Notes: generated by a model not told the origin, from the sequence alone. A stretch of 16,280 bases of DNA from Trachelipus rathkii (GCA_015478945.1 JABUQX010038944.1:25001-41280), one strand, 5' to 3'; shown: positions 1-9,031, counted from the first letter of the stretch. Numbers and translations: made by a program.

Positions 1-2
1 TT

Positions 3-221
3 GGTGAACTAGCCAATGATCTAGTAGTTCTGTTATCGTCCGCTCCTGTCATGGAAGTGTCAACAGCAGCAGTAACAACAACAACGGCAACAGGAATACC
101 TGCAGGATTTCGTCTATATAGTCAAAACCAAAGACCCCACCTTTGTCGTACAAACATTTATTTCACTCAATAGGCAAAAACAGGCATACCTTGGTGCAAA
201 TGGCCTGACAAATCTAATGTC
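3..221 (+). pseudogene. gag: Gag C-terminal remnant of the Gypsy element
   Basis: The third frame is open from the window edge to a TAG at 222-224, apart from one internal TAG at 171-173. It begins GELANDLVVLLSSAPVMEV, then runs through a Thr/Ala-rich stretch, and ends with a segment containing LCRTNIYF and WCKWPDKSNV. CsRn1-type Gag proteins end in an unusual Cys-His zinc motif before a W-rich tail. The spaced Cys residues and CKW here look like a decayed version of it, with the second His/Cys positions not preserved. In life the protein would bind RNA in the particle. It lies just before the protease, in a different frame, as expected for Gag-Pol. The N-terminal part is outside the window. 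Confidence 0.6.
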
Positions 222-294
222 TAGACGGAACACTTCTCTCCCCTCTTCTATATCTTCTTCTCCTGTACCAACGGAAACTAGAAAAGCGAACTGA

Positions 295-894
295 GCTGAT
301 TGTTGCGCCATAATCAGTTCGAAACTTACTGTCAATGACAATGTATTTAGCGAGGATACTCTCTTTCTCTAGGACACAGAAGCTTCAGTTTTATGTCTAC
401 CTTCTTCGATGTTAACCAACGTGTCCCCATTTGCAACTAATATATATTGTTTCGCAGCCAATGGCTCGCCTATCAAGTGTCACGGTGAAATAGCGACATT
501 TAAACCGATCAAGAAGCTTCGTCGAGAGTTTAATTGGAGTTTCATAGTATCTGATATCGCAATTGCAATCTTGAGTATGGATTTGTTACACCATTATCAC
601 TTAATTATCGATTGTGGGAATAAAACTCTACAAGACACAAATGCATCTCTTCTGGCTCCTCTTCAAGCATCTTCTGAGGAAATTCCTTCATTACAAATCA
701 ACACTAACATTGAAGACTCGAATATCTCATCTTTTATTCAGGAGTTTCCACTGTTAACTTCGTATATTGATTTAATGAACATCAAGTTTAATTCAAAAGA
801 ACATATTCACCAAATAGAGACTGGTGACTCTCCTCTCCCGTGTTTAGCAGATTGCCGCTTCTTCCTGAAGATAAAATCGAGGCAGCAAAGCTGA
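295..894 (+). pseudogene. pol: Gypsy aspartic protease and protease-RT spacer, broken
   Basis: Frame 1 is open from 295 to a TAG at 370-372, then to a TGA at 892-894. The protease begins SKLTVNDNVFSEDTLFL, and after the stop continues DTEASVLCLPSS. The family active-site triad is Asp-Thr-Gly; here codon 379-381 is GAA, giving Asp-Thr-Glu, so catalysis is lost. About 35 residues after the first ATG (409) come a FAANGSPI flap-like segment and then MDLLHHYHLIIDC, the conserved close of the protease fold in this clade. The remaining roughly 95 residues are a Ser-rich linker ahead of RT. The enzyme would process Gag-Pol. The same frame carries directly into RT after the stop at 892, so this is one ancestral Pol frame. 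Confidence 0.8.
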
Positions 895-903
895 AGTCGA
901 CAC

Positions 904-1618
904 TTTCTTGCAAAGAATGGAATCATGCGACCTTCCAAGTCTACTTGGGCTTCTCCGCCCCATTTGGTGCCAAAGAAAATCTCATTAACTTTGAATCCTT
1001 GTGGTGATTACATATATTTGACTGCTATCACTAAAAGAAATGGGTATCAACCTCCTCACATTCAAAGTCTCTCACAACATTAACATAGATCAGCAATCTT
1101 CAGCAAAATAGACCTTCAGAGGACATATCACCAAATTCCAATAAGACCGGAGGACATTGAAAAAAACTGCAATAACAACTCCGTTTGGCCTGTTTGAATA
1201 TGTTGCTATCCAATTTGGTTTGAAAATCTTGGCCTACTTTTCAATTGAATAATAGACTCCATTTTTAGACACCTTCAGTTGGTCTACATTTTTCTAGATG
1301 ACTTGGTAATTCTTTCATCAATACCAGAACAGCATGAAGAAGACCTAGGTAAGTCTTCAAGCTTCTTCAAGAAAATTCTTTCAAAATCATCTTAGAAATA
1401 AGCAAATTTTTCAAGACATCTCTCAACTATTTGGGATATCATATTTCGTCAGATAGAATTTCTCCTTCTTCAGAAAAGATATCCGAAATTTTCAAGTACC
1501 CACTTCCTCGAGACTCACCAGCTCTTCGAAGATCCTGGGAATGATTGGATACAACAACTGCTTCATTCCTTGTTTTGCAAACCTCTTCCTTCCTCAGAAA
1601 AAGCAAAACACCATCTAA
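904..1618 (+). pseudogene. pol: Gypsy reverse transcriptase, frameshifted
   Basis: Motifs run in family order but across several frames. They are RPSKSTWASPPHLVPKK (frame 1), then FSKIDLQRTYHQIPIRPED with the first catalytic Asp after a TAA at 1081. A shift at the A-run near 1160 leads to PFGLFEYV and IQFGLK, where the family has MPFGL. Next comes FLDD at 1291-1302, the YxDD-box equivalent with both Asp codons kept. LNYLGYHISSD and KYPLP follow in frame 0, then LGMIGYNNCFIPCFANL in frame 2. TAG at 1393 and TGA at 1542 end local frames. About 10-20 residues between QFGLK and the FLDD strand look damaged. The intact enzyme copies element RNA into DNA; this copy cannot. Confidence 0.88.
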
Positions 1619-1624
1619 AGATAA

Positions 1625-2099
1625 GTCTCTTACGTGGACCAAGAAGAAGAAGCCTTCATTGACATCAAGAATCAACTCCAATTAGCCACAACTCTTCCAT
1701 TTTCTTTGCCGGATGTTACCCATCTTCAACATGTAACTGATAGTAGCCATACTTCTATAGGAGCAGCCTTTCATCAGATGGTTGATGGACAGACAGAACC
1801 TATATATTTCTACAGCAAAATGCTATCAGAACAGCAACACAAATACTCAGCTTTCGATCGTGAACTTCTAGCAGCCTACTATTCTGTTCTTTATTTCAAG
1901 AATTATGTTGGAAGGAAGAAATGTCATCTTCTGCATGAATCACAAACCTCACGTTTCATCTTTCTACAGTAGAAATCAAGCAAAAAGTGATTGGCAACAA
2001 CGTCATTTTTCTGTCTTAACAGAGTATGTCTTTTCAATGACCTACCTTAGAGGTGCAAATAACGTCGTGGTTGATGCTTTTCCCGAATATCCTCGGTAA
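1625..2099 (+). pseudogene. pol: Gypsy RNase H domain, frameshifted
   Basis: Frame 2 reads DQEEEAFIDIKNQL after a TAA at 1622, then HVTDSSHTSIGAAFHQ, YFYSKMLSEQQHKYSAFDRELLA and YSVLYFKNY. A shift near 1905 moves to frame 0, reading NVIFCMNHKPHVSSFYS, QAKSDWQQRHFSVLTEYV and YLRGANNVVVDAF before TAA at 2097. In Gypsy RNase H the catalytic acids are Asp in TDxS, Glu in DRELL, Asp in TDHKP and Asp near ADALSR. The first (1739-1741), second (1862-1864) and fourth (2073-2075) are kept. The third codon, 1938-1940, encodes Asn, so the active site is broken even apart from the frameshift. This is the best-preserved stretch of the element. Confidence 0.88.
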
Positions 2100-2812
2100 C
2101 AGCAGATACCTTTGATTTACATGCTACTGCTCGTCTTCAATCAACGAGTGAAGAAACAAACACTTTTCAGCCTCGTCTTCATCCTTACCCTATACATGAT
2201 AATCTTCAAGTATGGTGTAATACCTCTTCACCTTTTTTGCAACCATTTTTGCCAAAACTTGTCGTGAACAACAATTTTCATCAGATTTCTCATCTTGGAG
2301 TTAAGGCCTCTCTGCGTCTTATAATGACTAGGTATTTCTGACCTAACATTGACCGAGACATAAGAATTTTGGTTTGCTTTTGTCAACAGTGCTAACTTTC
2401 AAAGATTCAACGTCATACTAAAGCACCTATTGCTCCCATGGGAATTTCGTCACAGCTTTTTGAAGCAGTACATATAGACATTGTGGGACCATCACCTCCA
2501 TCCTCTTTTACCGATACTTCAGCTCCAGTCTTCAGATATCTTCTCACCTGCATCAACGAGAACACTAAGTGGACAGAAGCAATTCCTCTAAGGAATATGA
2601 CTTCATAATCTGTTGCATTTGACTTCATGCAATGGATATCAAGATTTGGAATTTTTCTGTATGTAATCTCGGATAGAGGCCCACAGTTTGAAGGATAATT
2701 TTTCACCGAACTATCAAATTTGATTACTGAAGAGTGTTATCATGTCGCGGAAACAAAACTAGCTACTTTCTTTTCCAGTCATCATGCTAAGCTTTTGTTG
2801 CATTTACGATGA
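2093..2812 (+). pseudogene. pol: Gypsy integrase, zinc finger and partial catalytic core
   Basis: One frame (frame 2) runs through the region with stops at 2339, 2393, 2606, 2696 and 2810 but no shift. A zinc-binding HHCC module is visible as FHQISHLGVKAS followed by CFCQQC. The core has the first catalytic Asp in HIDIVGPSPP (codon 2477-2479) and the second in SDRGPQFE (codon 2672-2674). Between them lie YLLTCINENTKWTEAIPLR and FDFMQWISRFG, both typical of this clade. The third acid, the Glu expected about 36 residues after the second Asp in a HPQxNGxxER-type motif, is missing. The sequence jumps from ITEECYHVAETK to a helix normally found after it, which suggests a deletion near 2740-2780. 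Integration would be impossible. Confidence 0.87.
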
Positions 2813-2896
2813 TTCTGGATTATCTCCTTATCCAGCATCATCATGCTAAGCTTTTGTTGCATTTACGATGATTCTGGATTATCTCCTTATCCAGCA
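2779..2896 (+). repeat. Perfect 59-bp tandem duplication
   Basis: Bases 2779-2837 are repeated exactly at 2838-2896, each copy containing CATCATGCTAAGC and GATTCTGGATTATC. As 59 is not a multiple of three, the two copies read in different frames. Only the second copy joins the open integrase tail. The identity of the copies, inside a heavily mutated element, points to a recent event or an assembly artefact. Confidence 0.95.
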
Positions 2897-3082
2897 TTAA
2901 CAGGAAAAACACCTCTTTGTCCTTTAGAGCTTGTTCAAGCACCTAAAATAAGAGATTCTTACAACGACTTTATGAGAAAAATAATGGCTCACATGAAACA
3001 GCTGGATTTTCGACAGCTACCACCTCTTCATCACTCCAGTTCATCACCAACCATTCCTGCCGCACTTCAGACCTGTTTCCAT
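2843..3082 (+). pseudogene. pol: Gypsy integrase C-terminal part, upstream of insertion
   Basis: After the 59-bp duplication, an open frame reads DDSGLSPYPALTGKTPLCPL, then ELVQAPKI, MAHMKQLDFRQLPPLHHS and IPAALQTC. In Gypsy integrases of this clade the core ends with a segment like SPAELVYGxPLxxPG, then a helix with a variable LR-rich linker, then LxxCxHVFVRxD. The match ends at AALQTC near 3075. The expected continuation (HVFLRVDC) is found instead at 6616-6639. From about 3083 the frame continues into unrelated T- and G-rich sequence and stops at 3215-3217, which has no meaning for the element. Confidence 0.75.
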
Positions 3083-3104
3083 CAAAGTTGGAAAAAACCG
3101 TTGT

Positions 3105-3180
3105 TGGACCAGCTGGTTTTTATGGTCTTTTTTGGGATTTATTGGACTTTTTTTTGGGTTTTATTGGGCTTTTTTGAGTT
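3105..3180 (+). repeat. T/G-rich degenerate tract near left insertion edge
   Basis: The tract runs ACCAGCTGGTTTTTATGG and then irregular TTTTGGG, TTTATTGG and TTTTGAG steps. A similar phrase, ACCAGGTCTGGGTTTTTATGG, occurs at 3605-3625. Another, GCAGCTGGGTTTTCTTTGG, occurs near 6522-6540 in the same orientation. The origin is unknown. Confidence 0.55.
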
Positions 3181-3744
3181 TTTAAAATTATCTATTTTTG
3201 ACGAAAAAATAAAATAATCAATAATAATTAAATTTCCTTTTTGTAATGTTATTTTAGTATTATTTGACAAATATATTAATAAATAGATATAAAATTTACA
3301 AATTAAACATATAATTTTGTACAGACATTGTCCAATTCCCACTGCTGAATTAATGTCATTGGATAATTGGTGAAACTTGTAAATTATTACAGGTTATTGA
3401 TAGTAATGACATAACAGGACTATATTAAGCAAAGTAATTAAGTAATATATTTAAATTAATATTATTTAAACTTTGAACATTGTTGTCATCATAATCTAAG
3501 GCTCTGAAAACTTAGTAAGTTAGCTACTAATAGTTCAGTAGTTGTTACCTAGAAACTAGGCAGGCTTGCACCAGACATCTCCCCAAGGAGCTGCCCACGA
3601 ACCCACCAGGTCTGGGTTTTTATGGTAAAACCCGGGTAAAATTGGGAGATTTGAAAAAAAATATGGTATATTTATATAGTTACTTTGTTAAACAAAATGA
3701 GTAAGGCACACTAGAAAATTAAGAGATTTTAATTTATATATATA
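3181..3744. other. AT-rich stretch, no gene seen
   Basis: No coding signal or known element is recognised. A less AT-rich patch at 3540-3640 includes GGCAGGCTTGCACCAGAC, CCACGAACCCACCAGG and a second copy of the CTGGGTTTTTATGG phrase. It then fades into A-rich sequence. The patch could be an internal piece of the unknown element that interrupted the Gypsy copy. Confidence 0.5.
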
Positions 3745-4025
3745 CATGGGCGTGTACAGGGGGGGCAGGGGGGCACTTGCCCCCTCTAAATCTTGGCGAA
3801 ATAAAAAAATGAACCTTATATGTTTGCCAAAAAGACGTTTTTAAGGGTTTATTAGTAGAAAACTGAAAGAGATACATCAATCGATAGATAAGGAAGTAGT
3901 AATTACGAATTACTAACGTATTACAAACTTACATTTTTCTAAAGAGATTAAATGTGTTTTCGTTTTCATGTTGACTTGAAATTAATTAGTTGTGTGCAAA
4001 TATCTGTTTTGCGTCAAAGCAAATT

Positions 4026-4075
<50 letters not shown>

Positions 4076-4173
4076 AGAGAAGTAACTAAATCGGCATATA
4101 TACATATATGGAAAAAGTGATATATATATATATATATCGCTCAACCTTTGCCCCCTAAATGAAATCCTATATA
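3745..4173. mobile_element. Possible hAT-like non-autonomous element
   Basis: The left end CATGGGCGTGTACAGG is followed by G-runs and a hairpin (GGGGGCA, 3769-3775, with TGCCCCC, 3778-3784). This resembles the CAxxGGCGTxxxCAGGGG ends common in animal hAT elements. At the right, CCTTTGCCCCCTAAATGAAATCCTAT (4145-4170) reads, on the other strand, AGGATTTCATTTAGGGGGCA. That fits an opposing end which has lost its last bases to the adjoining (AT)n. No transposase is present. A second hairpin lies at 3897-3915 (TAGTAATT, ACG, AATTACTA). The family call is from memory of consensus ends and no clean 8-bp target duplication is visible. Confidence 0.4.
4027..4071. repeat. (AT)n microsatellite
   Basis: A nearly pure TA array lies inside the hAT-like element. 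A second, shorter one lies at 4120-4137. Confidence 0.95.
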
Positions 4174-4192
4174 TATATATATGAAAAAAAAA

Positions 4193-4195
4193 ATT

Positions 4196-4288
<93 letters not shown>
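4193..4288. repeat. (AT)n microsatellite, 5' edge of LINE fragment
   Basis: This is an almost pure (AT)n array with one phase break near 4220. Its right edge directly abuts LINE coding sequence (CVQLNG at about 4289-4306). The array therefore sits exactly where the 5' part of the LINE is lost. Confidence 0.95.
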
Positions 4289-4289
<1 letters not shown>

Positions 4290-5235
4290 CTGTGTACAAC
4301 TAAATGGCATTAAGTCATCATGGGAAAAAGTGAAGAGTAGTGTCCCAACGGTTCACCGCTGGGGCCATTATTGCTCCTCATATGCATAAATGATTTAGAT
4401 CAGGGACTTAAATGCAAGGTTTCTAAGTTTGCAGGTGATGCCAAAGTGGCTACCTCAGTTAGGAATAGTGATGGATGTATAAAGATTCAAAATGAACTTG
4501 AAAAACTTCTTGGGTGGGTAGATAAGTGGCAAATGAATTTTATTAGTAAAAAGTGTAAGGTTCTTCACCTAGGTTACTCAAATAAAAGTTTTAACTACGA
4601 TATGAATGGGGATTGGCTTGAGTCTGTGGACCAAGAAAAAGATTTAGGTGTGATTATAAGCAGTAATTTGAAAGTAGCTAATCAGTTTGGAAGCAAGGAT
4701 TAAAGTTAATGAGATGCTGGACATACTAAATCGCAATGTTGTTTACAAGAGCAAAGAAGTTATAAGCAAACTGTACAATAGCTATGTTAGGTCAGTATTA
4801 GAGTATTGTGCACAGGTGTGAGACCCTTATTTAAAGAAATACTTAGATGTGCTAGAGAGAGTGCAACGTAAAGCAACAAGGATTATCTCTGAGTTTGAGG
4901 ATAAGAGCTATGAGGAAAGGCTGAAGGAGTTAGGAATGTTTTCTGAAGAAAGGCGATTTCTCAGAGGGAACATGATACAAGTCTACAAAATATTTACATC
5001 TATTGATAATACGGAGACCAATAAATTCTTCATAGTAGAGCCTGGACGGGAGACCAGGGGTCATAGTAAGAAAATTAAGAAGAAAGCATGCCATCTTGAT
5101 ATAAGAAAGCATTCATTCGGTAATAGGGTTGTTAAATTATGGGATGGTTTGCCATAGGAGGTTGTTAAGTGCGACTCGATTGCAACATTTAAGAAAGGAT
5201 TGGATAGGTATATGGATGGTTTGGGTATCATATAG
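4289..5235 (+). pseudogene. LINE reverse transcriptase C-terminal half, broken
   Basis: Coding starts in one frame (CVQLNGIKSSWEKVKSSVP). It shifts near 4346 into frame 0, giving PNGSPLGPLLLLICINDLD, then KVSKFAGDAKVA, ELEKLLGWVDKWQMNF, KKCKVLHLGYSN and DQEKDLGVIISSNLK, ending in TAA at 4701. It shifts again to frame 1 at 4690: IKVNEMLDILNRNVVYKSKE, YVRSVLEYCAQV, TGA at 4819, then LERVQRKATRII, KSYEERLKELGMFS, RRFLRGNMIQVYKI, TRGHSKK, LDIRKHSFGNRVVKLWDGLP, TAG at 5155, and a last stretch to TAG at 5233. The RT active site is FADD in this family; codon 4434-4436 is GGT, giving FAGD, so the first catalytic Asp is gone. The endonuclease half is absent. Confidence 0.9.
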
Positions 5236-5371
5236 TATATCTTGATTAAGCCAAACTGGCGGGTTTTAGTTACAGTAGTTATTAAGGTTAAACTGCATGT
5301 TACTATAAAGTTATTAAAGCTTGTAGTGTTGTTAGCATGTACTTTAGTAAAGATTTTTTTTCTTTTAGTTG

Positions 5372-5504
5372 TAGACTTTGTGTATACTATGTAAGTTATC
5401 TAGGGTGCTTTGTGGATTTTCATGAGCATGTTTTAGACTTTGTGTATACTATGTAAGTTATTGACAAGCCCTAGGGTGCATTGTGGATTTGTATGAATGT
5501 GTTT
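5372..5504 (+). repeat. Tandem duplication in LINE 3' UTR
   Basis: Copy one (5372-5433) and copy two (5434-5504) both begin TAGACTTTGTGTATACTATG and continue with CTAGGGTG and TTGTGGATTT. Copy two carries an extra TGACAAGCC-type insert of about 10 bases and a few substitutions. LINE 3' UTRs can bind their own RT, so duplicates here may be a subfamily trait. Confidence 0.85.
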
Positions 5505-5576
5505 TTTGGTGATTGGTTCTATTGGCTTGATGGAAAGATTCAATAGGACCATGTGGCTACTTACTGTCTTTTTATT

Positions 5577-5597
5577 TCTAATGTTCTAATGTTCTAA
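5577..5597 (+). repeat. CR1-type 3' terminal octamer repeats
   Basis: TAATGTTC is repeated twice and followed by TAA, directly after a segment reading ACTGTCTTTTTATTTC. This marks the LINE 3' terminus. Confidence 0.7.
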
Positions 5598-6520
5598 ATA
5601 TATTTGATAGATTTTCTGCATGATTATCGGTAGTTATTCTGCTCGATTAATTATCAAATTACTTTCGATATTTTATAAAAAAAAAAAAAAAATTTTGATT
5701 ATAGATACATCGATAGCTAGTTGACTATAGGGCATCCTTTCTACAAGTTTGCAGACAATATTGTAAATGCACTTGAGAAAACTAGGCTTTCTGTGTATAT
5801 TTCTGTATTTTTATTAGACCTGCTGTGTATATTTCAGTATTACGAGATTCGGAAGGTTTTAGATAATATTTATCTTTTGTTTTCTAATACTTTTTCTGTT
5901 AGTTATTTTGTTTATTTCTCATATTTTAATGAAAAGGTAATAATGTAGTTCCATTCCTGCCTTTGAGGAAATTACTGTACTAAAACTAGAAACATTTCTT
6001 TAACAAAAATCGTATAAAAAAATTATTTAAAGTTTTAATTATTCATTAACGTAAATTTTAAATGTATTTTTTCAATAAAAATATTAAAAAAGAGCTACGA
6101 AAACAACTTTTAATTATTTTCTCGTTCGCGTAGGGATGATGGAACTGTGTCAAAACTCAAAATGTGTATTAGGTTATCGATATCTATTTTAATCAGATTA
6201 TTTATCGATACATTGATATTAATATTTTTTAATATTTTTAATTTTAATAATGGAATCTATTTATTAACTTTTAGTCAACAAAATTTAAAGGTACATTCAT
6301 TTGTAGTTTTGTATTAAATTTTAAAATTATTATTTTTCATTCTTATTTATTTCAAATATTTAAAAGGTATATCAGTGAAAATCTTGAATAAAATGCAACT
6401 AGGCTCACTAATAATGAAACATAATATAGTAGTTATTATTGCACATTAGTAATTTTTGAAAATATCTCTCAAATTGTTGAAAATAATAGCGAAAATTAAA
6501 AAAAAAACAAAAAAACACTT
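5598..6520. other. AT-rich filler, no gene seen
   Basis: No coding motif is recognised; the longest open stretch (5721-5948) is hydrophobic low-complexity sequence with no family match I can see. Minor structure includes a 15-16 base A-run near 5678-5693. A 19-bp near-repeat CTGTGTATATTTCTGTATT lies at 5791-5809 and 5823-5841 with one difference. Confidence 0.6.
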
Positions 6521-6600
6521 GCAGCTGGGTTTTCTTTGGTTTTATTAGGTGGGTTTTTTTGTTGTTTTTTTGGGTGGGTTTTACGGGTGTTTTTTTTAAG
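6521..6600 (+). repeat. T/G-rich degenerate tract near right insertion edge
   Basis: GCAGCTGGGTTTTCTTTGG leads into GGTGGG, GGGTGGG and TACGGG steps separated by T-runs, with four GGG runs in the last 45 bases. It matches the left-edge tract in phrase and orientation, so the two could be terminal direct repeats of the inserted element. The tract ends a few bases before the Gypsy sequence resumes. Confidence 0.55.
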
Positions 6601-6610
6601 GCCATCCCTG

Positions 6611-6948
6611 ATTCCCATGTCTTTCTTCGAGTAGACTGCATCTGAAAAAATCTGGAAGCACCTTATTCTGGTCTTTACAAGGTTATTTAAAGTATGAATC
6701 GATGCTATAAGATACAACTTTCTAATGAAAAGACAGATGTCGTTTCGATTAATCGTTTGAAGCCTGCCATACTCCCTTCAACTCTACAGATGGTTCCTCA
6801 TTCGGATTATGGTTCGTCCTGGCAGATGGTTCCTCAATCGGATAATGATTCACCTTCATAGACGGTCATTTCATCTACTGAACAGCAGGAGCACACTTTA
6901 GTGTCCATTTGCAACCCAGTGCGTAGGGTGCAGCATTTAAGTGATTAA
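6611..6948 (+). pseudogene. pol: Gypsy integrase GPY/F module and Pol tail, downstream of insertion
   Basis: Frame 1 reads HVFLRVDCI, a TGA at 6643, KNLEAPYSGLYKVI, a TAA at 6688, then SMNRCYKIQLSNEKTDVV and SINRLKPAILPS. This is the GPY/F module at the integrase C-terminus of Gypsy elements, with the central Pro of the family GPY changed to Leu (GLY). It ends in a Ser-rich tail with two 12-residue repeats (6787-6822, 6823-6858), a TAG at 6859, and a Val-Arg-Arg-Val-Gln-His tail where relatives have a TRSGRRVxF-like end. TAA at 6946-6948 closes Pol. The module helps target-DNA binding. Its position about 60 bases before the polypurine tract is normal for the family. Confidence 0.85.
6787..6858 (+). 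repeat. In-frame 36-bp tandem repeat in Pol tail
   Basis: Two copies of CAGATGGTTCCTCA followed by TCGGAT-A/T-ATG encode QMVPHSDYGSSW and QMVPQSDNDSPS. Being 36 bp, the repeat keeps the frame, so it probably dates from when the element was active. Confidence 0.85.
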
Positions 6949-6998
6949 TCATTTTCAGTGCTTAAAATTAATTTAGTGTAAAAGTACGCTCCACTTTT

Positions 6999-7009
6999 AG
7001 GAGGCGAAA
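6999..7009 (+). promoter_or_regulatory. Polypurine tract of the Gypsy element
   Basis: AGGAGGCGAAA, 50 bases after the Pol stop, is immediately followed by TGATAGGTAGTGCC. A purine run against a TG start is the expected layout for plus-strand priming and the 5' edge of the 3' LTR. One C interrupts the run. Confidence 0.6.
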
Positions 7010-7918
<909 letters not shown>

Positions 7919-8302
7919 ATATATATATATTATTGGCTATTAATTGGTTATTATTATTGGTTATTATTGTTATTATTATATTATTATTATTATTATTGTT
8001 ATTATTAAGCTGTATTATATATTATTATTATTATATTATATTATATTATTATTATTATTATATTATATTATATATTATTATATTACATATATATAGTATA
8101 TATATATTATATTATTACATATATATATATACATATATTTCATATATTATTATTACATATATATTATTATTGATATTATTGTTATTGTTATTACATGAGC
8201 AGCAGTTAGCTACAGCATACATATACATATATTTATATACTACATATATACATACATACATACTATATATGTAAATATCCATATGTAGTAACGATACATA
8301 TG

Positions 8303-8336
<34 letters not shown>

Positions 8337-8345
8337 TAGTTTATA
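7919..8345. repeat. Compound (TTA)n/(AT)n/(ACAT)n low-complexity block
   Basis: AT arrays are mixed with TTATTA runs and short ACATATAT units. A 35-base less repetitive patch at 8195-8229 (GAGCAGCAGTTAGCTACAGC) sits inside. Open frames here are low-complexity artefacts. Confidence 0.9.
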
Positions 8346-8346
8346 G

Positions 8347-8349
<3 letters not shown>

Positions 8350-8442
<93 letters not shown>
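8350..8442. repeat. (AT)n microsatellite
   Basis: A pure 93-bp array ending against the palindrome GGAATATTCC (8443-8452). Confidence 0.95.
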
Positions 8443-8841
<399 letters not shown>

Positions 8842-8845
<4 letters not shown>

Positions 8846-9030
8846 ATCACTTACTTAATTTCAGTTTCAAGTATTTTTCTTTAATTAGGTTAGGTTAGAT
8901 AAGTTAGGTTAGGTTAAGTTGTTAGTTAAGTTAATTTGCCAGGTTAACTAAAACAACCTAACCTAACTTTAACTTAACCTAACCTAACATAAACAAAATT
9001 AAAGAAAACACCTGAACCGAAGTGAGTGAT

Positions 9031-9031
<1 letters not shown>
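8842..9031. mobile_element. Palindromic MITE-like element with TTAGG-type repeats
   Basis: The left arm (about 8842-8938) reads GTTAATCACTTACTTAATTTC, then TTTTCTTTAATTAGG and TTAGG-like steps. The reverse complement of the right arm (about 8942-9031) reads TGATCACTCACTTCGG, then TTTTCTTTAATTTTG and the same TTAGG-like steps. The arms pair over most of the segment. (AT)n lies directly at both ends. This is a foldback structure, not a telomere, because TTAGG units point outward to inward in opposite senses. No coding capacity. Confidence 0.65.

Larger units (their letters stand above)
1..3082 (+). mobile_element. Ty3/Gypsy retrotransposon, CsRn1/Kabuki-like, 5' part (decayed)
   Basis: Translated pieces follow the Gypsy order: Gag end, protease, reverse transcriptase, RNase H, integrase. 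The CsRn1/Kabuki assignment rests on the Gag C-terminus with a CKWP-type end and on the protease-to-RT spacer ending in a LHHYHLIIDC-like motif. The 5' LTR and primer binding site lie outside the window. The copy is dead. In-frame stops fall at 171, 370, 892, 1081, 1393, 1616, 1622, 2339, 2393, 2606, 2696 and 2810. Frame changes occur near 1165, 1247-1261, 1392, 1532, 1905 and 2093, and a further disruption lies at 2750-2843. Pol resumes at about 6611 after a 3.5-kb insertion. Identity as Gypsy is secure; the clade is inferred from memory of family motifs. Confidence 0.9.
4289..5597 (+). mobile_element. CR1/L2-type LINE, 5'-truncated copy
   Basis: The piece begins mid-RT, carries RT motifs and the conserved C-terminal region, then a roughly 340-bp 3' UTR, and ends in two TAATGTTC octamers near 5577-5597. 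CR1-group LINEs lack poly(A) and end in short octamer-like repeats, so the 3' end seems complete. 5' truncation is usual for target-primed reverse transcription. The (AT)n at its left hides the exact junction. Clade assignment as CR1/L2-type is from protein motifs. Confidence 0.88.
3083..6606. mobile_element. Composite insertion splitting the Gypsy Pol gene
   Basis: The integrase tail breaks off at about 3075-3082 and resumes at 6611-6618. The junctions share a short imperfect repeat: CCTGTTTCCAT at 3072-3082 and CCTGATTCCCAT at 6607-6618. This fits a target-site duplication of about 11 bp that has since diverged. The block holds T/G-rich tracts near both ends, a hAT-like element, (AT)n arrays and a LINE fragment, so it probably grew by more than one insertion. 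I do not recognise the element that made the original insertion. Confidence 0.6.

Noticed and set aside
114..341. Minus-strand open frame of 75 residues
   Set aside because: It is antisense to the Gypsy Gag-protease region, which has clear family motifs on the + strand.
2413..2706. Minus-strand open frame of 97 residues
   Set aside because: Antisense of the integrase core; the + strand carries the recognisable motifs.
3139..3342. Minus-strand Lys/Asn/Ile-rich open frame
   Set aside because: Low-complexity complement of the T/G-rich tract and AT filler.
6408..6717. Two minus-strand open frames with Lys/Thr/Pro-rich segments
   Set aside because: They come from the complement of the T/G-rich tract at 6521-6600 and are antisense to the Gypsy tail.
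8880..8990. Telomere repeat tract (TTAGG)n
   Set aside because: Units are few, degenerate and in both orientations within an inverted repeat, so this is not a terminal or simple interstitial telomere array.
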